A stretch of 64,000 nt of DNA from Beroe forskalii (lineage: Eukaryota > Ctenophora > Nuda > Beroida > Beroidae), in assembly GCA_011033025.1 (NCBI GenBank), contig WFMF01000152.1, positions 62,001-126,000 of the forward strand. Direction: 5' to 3'. Shown piece by piece: positions 25,124 through 35,298 of this stretch. The translations under genes were made by a program, and so were the position numbers. The stretch's first letter is position 1. Every line of letters begins with the position of its first letter. The notes under the pieces were generated by a model. That model saw only the letters and a list, made by a program, of their open reading frames with translations. It was not told the origin of the DNA and did no database searches.

Positions 25124-25689
25124 ACATTATAAACATATAAAGATCAAAGATGCATCATAATTCGGAATTCAGACAGTCAATGATAAATTAACACTGACTA
25201 ATGAGTAATGAGCATGATACAAAAATTCAGCGCTGCAGCAATGCCCATGCTACCAGGTCAACTTAACACCTATGCGCTATATTGTGAACGTTGAGAGAAA
25301 TTCGATTGCAAATAGTTGTTTATTTTACTATTTTAGGATGTTACCCTACCCTCGCGCGCGCGGCGCAACGTTCCACATTTGGACGTCACTTTGCGCCTTG
25401 TCCAACAACAAGTCAGAAGAAAGGGACGGACATCGCCCGTCGAAGTTGTTTAATATGTCATAAAATTTATCATACATCTTCATGGATAAGACTATGGACT
25501 GCTAACACCTTGCCCTAACCACATAACCAGGACCCTGGTTGCGCGCACGGAGTGCGCGGCGCGGCACTCGCTAAACGTTTCGCGACGCTCCTGGTTAGGG
25601 GAAGCTAACACCTTGTTACGTGTAGGGGTCAAACAACGACTTACAGCTAACACCTTGCAAAAAGCCTGCAAAAATATTCACACTGCTGA
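25124..25689. other. Non-coding, with GC-rich patches
   Basis: No gene seen. A CG-rich patch lies at 25,350-25,370 and another at 25,535-25,595. The phrase GCTAACACCTTG occurs three times (about 25,501, 25,604 and 25,647). Confidence 0.5.
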
Positions 25690-25947
25690 GGTGCATGTAT
25701 AGTACTATAGTATGTAGGTAGGTTGATCGAATGGAATTGGTTGATGGATCAGCTTCAATACTTCATTTGATCAACTGAGGTGTTTTACACATAAAATCTT
25801 TGAGCTAGTGTGGAAAAGAAAACCTGTAATATTGCTTATTCAGTCATGATTCAACTCATTTGGGACCAGTAAAACACATCTGTCGTTCTTATGTAGTTGA
25901 TTGATCCTCCAATTTTATTTGCTTGACCCATGTACTATACATGTGCC
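25690..25947. mobile_element. Small inverted-repeat element, 258 bp, same family as 39,648-40,152
   Basis: The ends are GGTGCATGTATAGTAC on the left and, reverse-complemented, GGCACATGTATAGTAC on the right. Inside, TTGATCGAATGGAATTGGTTG and GTGTTTTACACATAAAATCTTT match the element at 39.65 kb. Flanking triplets are TGA and TTA, close to the TWA duplications of PIF/Harbinger elements but not identical. No coding capacity. Confidence 0.7.
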
Positions 25948-25984
25948 TTATTCTTTACATCAGCTCATGTTCAAGCACTTAAAA

Positions 25985-26420
25985 TGTTCAATTCAATTCA
26001 ATTCAATTATAAATTTTTACAGCACAAAACATGAAATATATTTTTCTTTGGGTTATATAATGAAGCATTTGGGATGTGCTGAGGGTAGGCACCAAGTCAA
26101 ATTTAAAATCTGTTAAAAGGGCCTCCCACCGAGGACTAAGTATAGGATAGGTAACCATATTGGCAAAAATAGTGGTAATACCTTCTGTTGTTAAAAACTT
26201 CAACATAACGTTTACCCTCAATACTGGTAAATACTGGCAATAATTTAAATAAAAATAGAAACAACTTCATAATTTAATTGGGTTAAAAAGAATAAAAAGT
26301 ACTGTAGTATTATTTTAACTTATATACAGAAATAAGGCTGCATTTTTGTGACTTGCCGAGGTCAGGCCGCATTTGAGACTTGCCCGAAGTCAAATTTGAA
26401 ACAAAATAATCAATAAAGTC
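25985..26420 (-). repeat. LINE D-type 3' UTR fragment with ATTCA microsatellite
   Basis: A short ATTCA microsatellite at about 25,987-26,009 leads into TTTTTACAGCACAAAACATG, GTTATATAATGAAGC and GTGCTGAGGG. Further on come GACTTGCCGAGGTCAGGC and a second GACTTGCC block. The same order of phrases occurs at 36,869-37,230 in the 3' UTR of LINE D. No coding part is attached. The orientation is inferred from the D copy. Confidence 0.7.
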
Positions 26421-28500
26421 AGATGTCATTCAATCAAGGACATCAATGCTGGCCCTGTACCTTTTGCAGACATTTCATCAAAAACAAATGCTTGGAAATA
26501 CTTGTATATGTCTTTATCAACCAATACCTAGCACCTAATCAAGCAATGCGTGTCTACATAAACACACAGGAATGAGGTATCTCCAACCACTTCAGTGCTT
26601 TAAACTATTCAAGAGCTTTAATACACGTTGATTTTAAATTTTTCTCTTTTTGCATAATTTCTGAGGCTGTTCCTGGCCAGTACAGGTTAAGCATATCTGA
26701 GAAATTGTTACTCTGCAATCTGTAGATTTACTTGAAAAATTTGAAATAGTCAGGTTTTAAGTGCTAATTTTCATAGTCCTTGATTTTTGACATAATAAGG
26801 TAGCCTTAGATCTCAATGATAAATTAAACCAAGCTTTCATGCTTTCATGAGCTAGATTATGCTGCCATTTTAGTCACACATTATCAACCCATTGAATAAA
26901 GATGTTGATGGATCTGATAGACATCCATAACAGATTTGCTTAGATTAGCAAGGTAGAAATTGCTCCATATCAAAGTTAATCTATTCTTCTAATATCAATC
27001 TAATATCAATCATATCAAACATATTCTTCTAATAAGAGTTCAATTATAGCTCATCTCATGAAAAAAGGGGAATTATTTAATTAAAGATTGATTAGGTTGA
27101 TATTTATTCTACAAAGAAGAATGATTAGGCTGATAATCTTCAAATCCAAGGCTGGCATTGGAGTCTACTATCCCATTGGATCTTAGTGCACAATTTGATA
27201 TCTTGGAATGGTAATGTGATGCCTTAGCGGTAGATTAGAATTTAACAATTATTGTCAATGTATTATTGACATGAAACACCTTTCAAGTCCTTATGCATTT
27301 TAAAGTTGTACACTTTGTGTGTCACAAAACCCATATTCTCCTAATATCAAGAAAGTCGAGACTTGGCCGGGTCGCCAGCGCCAGTCTCATCGCCTTTTTT
27401 CAATCATCTAAATCTTATCTGACTGACAAAACTCCTAAGTCCTATACAACTTAGGTGCCGGGTTGGTAATAAGTCGGCACACCCTTCTTCAAGGAAACAA
27501 TAGAAGTTGGTGGAAAATCGTTTGGCAAAAGCATTAATTGATCAAATATACCTACTGCGATTGAATTTGAGTGATGAAATTAATATCAAACTGTTTAATC
27601 ACCATGATCTCATGATGTCAGAAGAAAGTTGCCTAGCCGGGAGGCATTTTGACAATTGGTTGAGGAATGAGGTTCCTGGGTGGAACCAGGGAGTTTCTCT
27701 TATCTTTGACCTGTGTCCTGTCCTAGACAGGAGCTCTCAGTCAGGAGCTCTCAATTCTCAGTAAGGAGCCTGGGTCAGAGTTACTATACAGGACGTGACC
27801 CTTTACGCTGACCCGGTTATTGTCCGATACAAAATTCTTTCTAGACAGGGCTGGTCGAGTTATAGCTCCTGTCAGCTTACGCCTAGTGTCACGTGTGCAA
27901 AAAGGTGCTATGTTACAATAACAAGTGAGATGATGCGCAACAATGATCTACGATCTGCTTCCTATTTTGGGTATTTTGTCCTGTAATGTCATGATGCGCA
28001 CCACGTGATAGGGCATGCCTATTGGTGTATCAGAGTGAGCTATAGCTTGGGTCAGGGTGCTTTCTAGACTGAATGATGAAGATGGACTGAACTATAATTA
28101 ATAATAGTCGGAGCTATAATAGCAGGGGTATGATAAATGCCTCCAATTATTGCCCTGGCCCTTTGGCTATAGCCGGTACTACAGCTGGGGTGAGGGGTCA
28201 GCATAAAACCCCATTCTAGAAGGCTTGCTCGAGCTATAGCTTGAACTATACCCTTTAAAATCCCTGTAAGTGTAAATAAAAAATCAACTTTAACATGGCA
28301 ACTGCATAGTGAGAGACGAGAGTTGAGACAAGAGATTGACAACAAAGGTGCACGGCCCCATCATATTGTTATACTGCGGACAACAGAATACAAGTATCAA
28401 TTATGCAAGACCCATCATCCGTAATCTGGAAAGGTAATTGAATTGAAACGGAATCATGGTGCTTATCATAATAAACATATCGTGTTTGATTAGTAGGCCA
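26421..28500. other. No recognisable gene
   Basis: AT-rich with short ORFs of random composition. CAGGAGCTCTCA phrases near 27,730-27,755 and repeated AGCTATAGC words between 28,030 and 28,260 are the only structure seen. The 3' boundary of LINE copy B lies somewhere near 28.5-28.7 kb. Confidence 0.5.
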
Positions 28501-28720
28501 TTCATGCCACGCCATCATGGAGCATTAGGCCACAGTAACGAGGTTACAAAATAAATTAATACTCTGTACCTATGCACAACTGTGTGGAATACTTTAAAAA
28601 CTGTCACAGAAACAAATCGTAAGAATAAATTAAGACTATTGTGTGCTAAAAACAGAACCCATAATATACTGTGTGACAGTGTGGCTCAAGAATCAGAAGT
28701 TACATCCAGTAAACAGTTAG

Positions 28721-31558
28721 TTACAATTTAAATGACCTATTGAAAAGGAATGTTTTTAGCTTAGTTTTAAATTCAGTTATTGAGCAGCAAGATTTTACTT
28801 CAAGGGGTAAACTATTCCATAACTTAGGGGCATAGCAAAAGAAAGATCTAGAACCCATTCGAGTTTTTGGTATGTATGATCTTAGAGAAGGAGTTCTACT
28901 TCCACTGATATTGTTGTAGTTGATGAGGTGAACAAGATAATTGGGTGCAATTCCATTGATGATTTTGAAGACAGTTAAAAGAATTTTGAATTCAATTCTC
29001 TCAGGCACCTTAAGCCAATGAAGTGATTTGAGGTGTTCAGTTTTAGGGTCTCTTTTCCTTAGGCCAAGAATAGCTGCACATGCCCTGTTTTGTATGTTCT
29101 GCAGGGTTCTTAAGTTATTGGAGTGAGTTCCATAATAGAGGGAATTGCAATAATCAAGGGAAGAAATGACAACAGCTTGTACCAGTTGTTGCATTTGTTC
29201 AGCAGAAAGAAATGATTTCATTTTGCACAGTTTTCTGAGGCTATGGAGGCATTTTACTTTGAGCTTATCAACCTGAGGGGTGAATGTCAGTGATGAATCT
29301 AGGTGGAATCCTAAGTTCTTTGCTGTTGAAACAAGTCTTAGACAGATTTCTGGGGTTATGAAAAGACCGTGTGTTTGTAGCTTGGAGAGGGTGCTGTGGC
29401 TCCCAAAAACAATTATCTCTGTTTTTCCAGGGTTCAGTTGAAGATAATGAGACTTCATCCAGTTGTTGATAGCTTTGAAGCAAAGGGGTATGTCAGTTGC
29501 CATAATTTGATACTCCTTGTCTGGCTTGAAAGATTTGAATACCTGGTGATCATCAGCAAAGCCATGGACATTGAACAGCACAGAGTTTATGGTGTTGTAG
29601 ATGGAACGGATGTATATGTTGAATAGAATTGGACCGAGAACAGAGCCTTGTGGAACACCAAAGTGAATGGTAATTTCAATTGATTCAGTATTCCCTATTT
29701 TGACTTTCTGACAACGTCCAGATAAGTAACACTGGAACCATTTTAAGGCAGTACCAGTGATTCCAATTTCTTTCTCCAGAATGGACAGCAACTTTTGATG
29801 ATCTACAGTGTCAAAAGCAGCTGACAAGTCAAGAAGCATGACAACTGTAGCCTTACTTTCATCAGAGGCAATGAGAAGATCATTAACCACCCTAATTAGA
29901 AGTGTTTCAGTGCTGAAGTGTTTTTTATATGCTGATTGGTTATCAATATTGAGGTTGTTTTTGCTCAAGTGATCATTCAATCGCCTTTGGACTACTTTCT
30001 CAATGATCTTTCCAACAAAAGCCAAGTTTGACACAGGCCTGTAGTTTTTGAAGGTGTTTATGTCCAATGAGCTGCCTTTGATGAGAGGGGTGAGGTGGGC
30101 AGATTTGACATTTTCCATAGATCCACTTGCCAGAGATGCATTAACAATCTGACAAAGGTAGGGTATGAAAAGATCTGAGTTTTCTGAGAGTAGAACAGCT
30201 GGGATGGGATCAAGATCACAAGACTTGATGTTGGTGTCAGTGAGAATATCTTTGATTTCTTGATTCGTTGCTGGCTCAAAGAATGCAAGAGATTTTCCCA
30301 AGAAAGATTGTGTTGTATCAGATGTTTCATGATGATCTGGAAATGAATTCCTTATTTTCTCTATTTTTGAAGTGAAGTAGGAGTTGAATTGATCAACAGT
30401 CTCTTGAATATTGTTGTTGGAACTTGGGAGTGTGAGGCATCTGTCATTGTCCAAAAATGTATCAACGAACTGGAACAAACTCTTCTGAGAGTAGTTATAT
30501 TTTTTGAAATGATTGCTAAAGTATTCTCTCTTTTTCTTAGCAGCTAGTTCATTACAGTAACTCCTGAGGTGTTCGAAAACAATTCTGTCTGCATCTGCCA
30601 ATGACTTTTTCCATACCTTTTCAGCTCTTCTTCTCCTGGCTCTTGCAGCTTTGTATGATGAGTCAAACCATTTTGAATCTGGTATGTCTCGAATCCATTT
30701 TTCCAATAGAGGTGCATGACTTTCCAGAGTGCAATGGACTATGTTGTTATAATCGAGAATAAGTTCTGGAAACGGTTTGCCAGTTTCTGAGAGTGTTGAA
30801 AGTTTTTCTTTCAGTTCAGACCTAAAGACATTTCTGTCAATGTTCTTTGTGTTTCTGAACGATATTTTCTTTCTGTCCTCTGATGGGAGTGCCTTAATGC
30901 TGAGAGTGAAGGACAGACAAAAATGGTCGCAAGTGGGGAATTCATCAGGCATATGCAAGGCAGTGACTTTGTTTTTGGCAAGGATGTTGTGGGTTGCAAT
31001 CACTATATCAAGTGTGTGTCCTGAGATATGTGTTGGACCGTTGCAAAATTGATTGAGACCGAAGTCAGAAATGAGTTTGTCAAGCTCTCTTTGATGCTTG
31101 CTAGCTTCGTCCATGTGGATGTTAAAGTCGCCACAGATGAGGATTTGGTCTGATTTAGTAAATAAGTCACCAAGGAACACTTCAAAATCATGAATAAATG
31201 TTGATACAGGGCCAGTTCTATAAACACAGGAGCAGAGAAGGAACTTTTTGTTAGGTAGTTTGACCTTGAGAGTAACAGATTCAAATGTTGGAATGTTGCT
31301 GATGAATAGTTTCACTACCTTTATGCTACAAGACTTGTACAGAATACCAACACCACCACCTCTAGTGTTTGGACGATGGAGGTGATGAACATCATATCCA
31401 TGAGCTTTGATAGTTGCGGTTACATGATTTTTAGAGTCAGTGAGCCATGTTTCCTGGATAAATGCTATTTGTGGGTCCTCTGTGGATAAATATTCCATGA
31501 CTGGATCAACTTTGTTGTTTAATGACCTAACATTCCAGGAGAGACATTTTAAACTCAC
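28721..31558 (-). CDS. LINE copy B ORF2: AP endonuclease plus reverse transcriptase, unbroken (945 aa)
   Basis: This is a retrotransposition enzyme that nicks DNA and reverse-transcribes the element RNA at the nick (target-primed). The endonuclease occupies about residues 1-225: LSWNVRSLN, QETWL, GGGVGILY, ICGDFNIHMD, TLDIVIA and CDHFCLSF (Cys where Ser is usual). A linker rich in Arg/Lys (ARARRRRAEKVWK) follows. RT spans about residues 490-760: NYRPVSNLAF, AYKKHFSTETLL, MLLDLSAAFDTVDH, GVPQGSVLGPILF and HGFADDHQVF. The C-terminus has RTPSLRSY, LWNSLPLEV and FKTKLKTFLF, wording typical of L2-clade elements. The ATG at 31558 gives the same N-terminus as copy A. ORF1 ends 32 bp upstream. The whole frame is open and all catalytic blocks are present, so it could still encode an active enzyme; ORF1 of this copy is headless. 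Confidence 0.9.
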   Translation of the reverse strand: MSLKCLSWNVRSLNNKVDPVMEYLSTEDPQIAFIQETWLTDSKNHVTATIKAHGYDVHHLHRPNTRGGGVGILYKSCSIKVVKLFISNIPTFESVTLKVKLPNKKFLLCSCVYRTGPVSTFIHDFEVFLGDLFTKSDQILICGDFNIHMDEASKHQRELDKLISDFGLNQFCNGPTHISGHTLDIVIATHNILAKNKVTALHMPDEFPTCDHFCLSFTLSIKALPSEDRKKISFRNTKNIDRNVFRSELKEKLSTLSETGKPFPELILDYNNIVHCTLESHAPLLEKWIRDIPDSKWFDSSYKAARARRRRAEKVWKKSLADADRIVFEHLRSYCNELAAKKKREYFSNHFKKYNYSQKSLFQFVDTFLDNDRCLTLPSSNNNIQETVDQFNSYFTSKIEKIRNSFPDHHETSDTTQSFLGKSLAFFEPATNQEIKDILTDTNIKSCDLDPIPAVLLSENSDLFIPYLCQIVNASLASGSMENVKSAHLTPLIKGSSLDINTFKNYRPVSNLAFVGKIIEKVVQRRLNDHLSKNNLNIDNQSAYKKHFSTETLLIRVVNDLLIASDESKATVVMLLDLSAAFDTVDHQKLLSILEKEIGITGTALKWFQCYLSGRCQKVKIGNTESIEITIHFGVPQGSVLGPILFNIYIRSIYNTINSVLFNVHGFADDHQVFKSFKPDKEYQIMATDIPLCFKAINNWMKSHYLQLNPGKTEIIVFGSHSTLSKLQTHGLFITPEICLRLVSTAKNLGFHLDSSLTFTPQVDKLKVKCLHSLRKLCKMKSFLSAEQMQQLVQAVVISSLDYCNSLYYGTHSNNLRTLQNIQNRACAAILGLRKRDPKTEHLKSLHWLKVPERIEFKILLTVFKIINGIAPNYLVHLINYNNISGSRTPSLRSYIPKTRMGSRSFFCYAPKLWNSLPLEVKSCCSITEFKTKLKTFLFNRSFKL

Positions 31559-31590
31559 ACTGTTGTTATGATCAGAGATGTGGCAGGTTT

Positions 31591-32927
31591 TTACATGTTT
31601 TTTGAATTATAGAACTTTATTGACTTCTTCAGCTTGTCTTGTGCAGCCTGATAGGTCGGACATTCAAGCGATGATGCCTCATGAGTGTTGGAAAATGAAG
31701 ATTTGCCATTCTTGCAGTTAATACAGGTTGGAACAAAGTCTGTTTCATTACAGGATTTGCAGTCACTAGTTTTGTGCTCACCAGCACACTTAGCACAGAC
31801 TGGTTTGGCTGCTTGGCACTTGTCCTGGTAGTGATGGAATTTCTGGCAGTTGTTACATCGTTTGACATAGAAGTGGTCATAAACACTGCAACTGTACATT
31901 CCAATATAAACCCTGTTGCCAAGATGCTCAATGAACTTTCTGATCTCGTTGCTTACCCTGATGCATGCCTGGTACCTATTCCCACTTCGTTGCTCCCTGA
32001 TGTATAACACTTCAAAGGTTGATCCATTGCTTACAAGTGATGATATTTCCTCGTGCATTGACAGTAGTCTATCCTTGAGCTGATCAGGAGAAATTTTCTC
32101 AATGATGTTAGCAACAGAGATGGTAGGGAGTCTCTCAGGTGGCTGAAAAACCTTGTGTTCAGGGTGGAGTTCCTCTATTCTTTTAGCCAGCTTTTTGCGG
32201 TCCTCTGCTTTTTCAACAACTAGCACATTTTCACCAGACTTGTTCTTGTAGCTTTTATTAACATGAATTTTGTTTTCAGTCACTATTTTCTCCAAATCAG
32301 CATCAGCCATATTAGTACCAGAGGAGTTCATTTTCAAGATGAGGGGTGTTTTAGATTTGACTTTTTCAAGTCCTTCCTTATTATTCCAAGGGTTTAATTC
32401 AGCCTGTGGCTGGGTAATAGGCTCAGGTTGGGGTTGAGTAACAGTCTGATTTCCCTGCATGACGATCAGATCCTTAATTTGAGTGATATTGTTTTCCATG
32501 GATTCCATTTTCCGCTCCAGTGTATGAACATGAGCCTGCAGAGATGCAGCTTGCTTGTGCTCATGATCAGTCAGGCATGGATCACAAATAAAACAGAATG
32601 TACCAGCAAATGAATCATTTTTCTCTAATCGCTTGGAATAATGTTCAAGATATGTTTTGTTGCATAGCACATGATCTGAGCCCCCATTTGCCAATCTGCA
32701 TATTGCATGAAAATTCTTGTTACAAAATAAACATGTCACACATTTTTCCAATGCATTATCATCTTCACAAGCAGAACAAATGCCAAAGTCATTGATCAAA
32801 GTTGGAGAAGAGCAAACAGGGTTACCTTTCCTTGAGTGGGGAGTCGAGAAATTGGATTGCTTTGAGGTGTGTGGAGGAGTGGCTGGAGTTGGAGTTAGGT
32901 AGTGACGAGGGGTGAGGTTGTGACTGA
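31591..32927 (-). pseudogene. LINE copy B ORF1, lacks its start codon (5' truncated)
   Basis: From about 32,927 the frame reads DISHNLTPRHYLTPTP and continues without a stop to 31591. The finger CSACEDDNALEKC..CLFCNKNFHAIC with CFICDPC comes first, then the coiled coil near LERKMESMENN. Next are an RRM-like segment and knuckles CNNCQKFHHYQDKC (C-x2-C-x4-H-x4-C) and CAKCAGEHKTSDC, with a third Cys/His cluster near the end. The native ATG seen in copy A is missing because the element is cut at 32,931. In-frame stops precede the remnant, and the first remaining ATG lies after the finger domain. The product would coat LINE RNA in the intact family. Confidence 0.8.
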
Positions 32928-32931
32928 TGTC

Positions 32932-35200
32932 ATGGCATAGTTATCACCTAGTTTTATCTTAACGGAAAAATTGGCTTTATCAAAAATAAGAATTTTCGTT
33001 TTTTCTATGTTAAGGGATAACTTGTTTACACATAACCACTTAATTATAGTTAGCATTTCTATCCTAATGCTCAAATATGTCTTGCGACAAATATTATCAA
33101 ATAAGAGTGCTCCATCATCAGCAAATAAATATGGATGGGACAAATTACAAGCATTGACCAGATCATTTATGTAGATACTAAAAAGGAGTGGCCCTAATAG
33201 ACTGCCTTGTGGAACCCCAAATTTAACTGGAAGGATGCCACTTACTTTACCCAAAAATTTCGTTGCCTGTCGACGGTTTGTCAAGTAGTGTTTGATCCAC
33301 AGGATAACAGTTCCATCTACTCCATAAAACTTAAGCTTATCAATGAGTAAGTTATGATCTACTGTGTCAAATGCTTTCTTGATATCAAGAAAGATTAGTG
33401 CTGGGGTGTTTCCCTTTGACTTGTTATCAAATAATTTGTCAAACATATCAAGAGTTAAGTAAGTTGTTGAATAGTTCTTCCTAAATCCATATTGATGGAT
33501 ACTTAAAAGCTTATTACTCTCGAAATAGTCTGATAACTGCCCATTTGCACAAAATTCTATACATTTTGATACAATAGGTAAAATAGAGATTGGTCTATAG
33601 TCGTTTGGGTCATTCTTGTCTCCTGTTTTGAAGATGGGTGAGACAACTGCTAATTTACAAGATTGTGGGAACTGACCAGTTGACAAGCTAAGGTTAACTA
33701 TATGCGTTAAACTATGTCCTATGATAGGCAAAATAGATTTGATAACTCTAAGTGGTAGCTGGTCAGTTATGGCCTTATTTGATGATAGTGACGAGACATA
33801 AGAATAAATCATATCATAAGAAACTTCAGAAAATGATGTGAAAGTAGAATTAGTAGCATTTGTCAGAAAGTCCCTATGATCTATATTGTTGTAAGATGGC
33901 ACTGCTCCATGTAGTTTAGGACCTACTTCACAGAAATGTTTATTCATATCTTCAGCAGTTAAAATATTCTCATCAACTTTAGGCTGAGTATTTGTTTTAG
34001 ATGGCATATTTGCAGCAAATTTGATTGACTTCCATATACCTTTTAGGTCATTTTAGCACTTTTTGACTTAAGATCATTGACAAGATTTTCCGTTTATTAT
34101 TCTTAGTTATCTTGTTAGTCAGATTGCGTTGTTTCCTATATTCATCCCATGCTACATGTGAATTTATACAATTGTTACAGACATTGCAATGTCCACATTT
34201 ATCTATCTTATTGAGCTTTGCTTTAAATTTTCTGTGGAGTCTCTTTTTTTCTCTAATTGCATTTAAACTTTCTAGAGATGGTTTATAGATAAAATTTTGG
34301 TGTTTTCTAATTGTCTTTAGGGGGAAGAAATGGTCATGATACTTGGTTAGATGGGTCTCTAAGATTGACACAGCATCATCGACTTGGTTACATTCAAAAA
34401 GTGGCTGGAGATTCAAATTTGCTAGGTACTTCTGAAAGGCCTTAATGTTATTGTTACTATAGTCATGTAGAGATATCTTCTCAAACTTAGGAGGTTTCTC
34501 TACTTTGAACTGAAGTTCACATTTAATAGAGAAATGGTCACCTACCTGCTCAGGGAGTACTGATGAAGTTTTGAAATCTGCATAACAATTCGTTATAATA
34601 ACATCAATGGTACTATATGTAAACTTGTTACCTCTCTTAGCTACTCTAGTGTAGTTTTGGATGGTTTGTACCATATTAAAAGACTTGAGTGCTGAGTCTA
34701 GTTTCCTATAATCTGAATCATTAATTTTATTCTGGTCTACATTTATGTCTCCTATCCAGATTACTTTCTTGCCTTTAAGTTTATTCATGCACTCTGTAAA
34801 GTAATCAATAAACTCATCTAACTTACAATAACCACTAGATCGATAGAAGCCACATATGTAGAATTGGCTGCTCCTTATCTTAATCCATTTTGCTTCAATT
34901 GTTGGTACATTAGTATTTACTTTAACTTTATCATCATAGGCAACAGTTTTACTTATAAGTAAACCACACCCCCCCTCTGGAACCAGTACCCCTGTCCTGA
35001 CGTAAAAATGTATAATTAGAAGGAATGTTAAGTGTATTGGTGGCAATAGTTTCATTGAGATTTGTTTCATTTAGAGATAATATATCCATTTTATACTTAT
35101 TTATCATATCATTAATTTGAGTTGATTTTGCTATGCCTATTAGCCCACCTTGAATGTTGCAGTGTCCTATAGTAAGGTCATGGGAGTTATCAACGGTCAT
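32932..35200 (-). pseudogene. LINE C ORF2: endonuclease and RT, two frameshifts, 3' truncated
   Basis: The ATG at 35200 opens the endonuclease (IGHCNIQGGL, LSLNETNLNE, RQDRGTGSRGG). The frame slips at a run of seven G (minus strand) near 34,973. It continues in another frame with GGCGLLISK, YICGFYRSS, IWIGDINVDQN, STIDVIIT and VGDHFSIKCEL down to 34,048. A second slip near 34,050 precedes the RT (NDLKGIWKSIKFAANMPSK). RT blocks are DYRPISILPI, QYGFRKNYST, IFLDIKKAFDTVDH, GVPQGSLLGPLLF, YLFADDGALLF and NKLSLNIEKTKIL, ending at KLGDNYAM where LINE B starts. The thumb and C-terminus are absent. Catalytic residues are otherwise kept. The wording fits the CR1/Jockey group, different from A/B and from E. 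Confidence 0.8.
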
Positions 35201-35298
35201 AATAACACAATAAAAACAATTAAATACTATGGTACTTGTTGGAATGATTAAATATACTTCATGGCTCAGTTTTCACACTGATGCCATTAAAATACCCC

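Larger units (their letters stand above)
28600..32931 (-). mobile_element. L2-type non-LTR retrotransposon, copy B
   Basis: This minus-strand LINE has an intact ORF2 (31558-28721) and an ORF1 lacking its start. The 5' end is at about 32,931, where similarity to copy A stops (shared GTGACTGATGT, then different bases) and the RT of LINE C begins. The 3' UTR covers roughly the 120 bp below 28,721; no clear microsatellite tail was recognised, so the 3' end is approximate. Copies A and B are direct repeats about 30 kb apart and differ by scattered substitutions and a few one-base indels. Confidence 0.85.

Noticed and set aside
27507-27764. 85-codon plus-strand ORF near 27.5 kb
   Set aside because: No motif and no splice context that would make it an exon.
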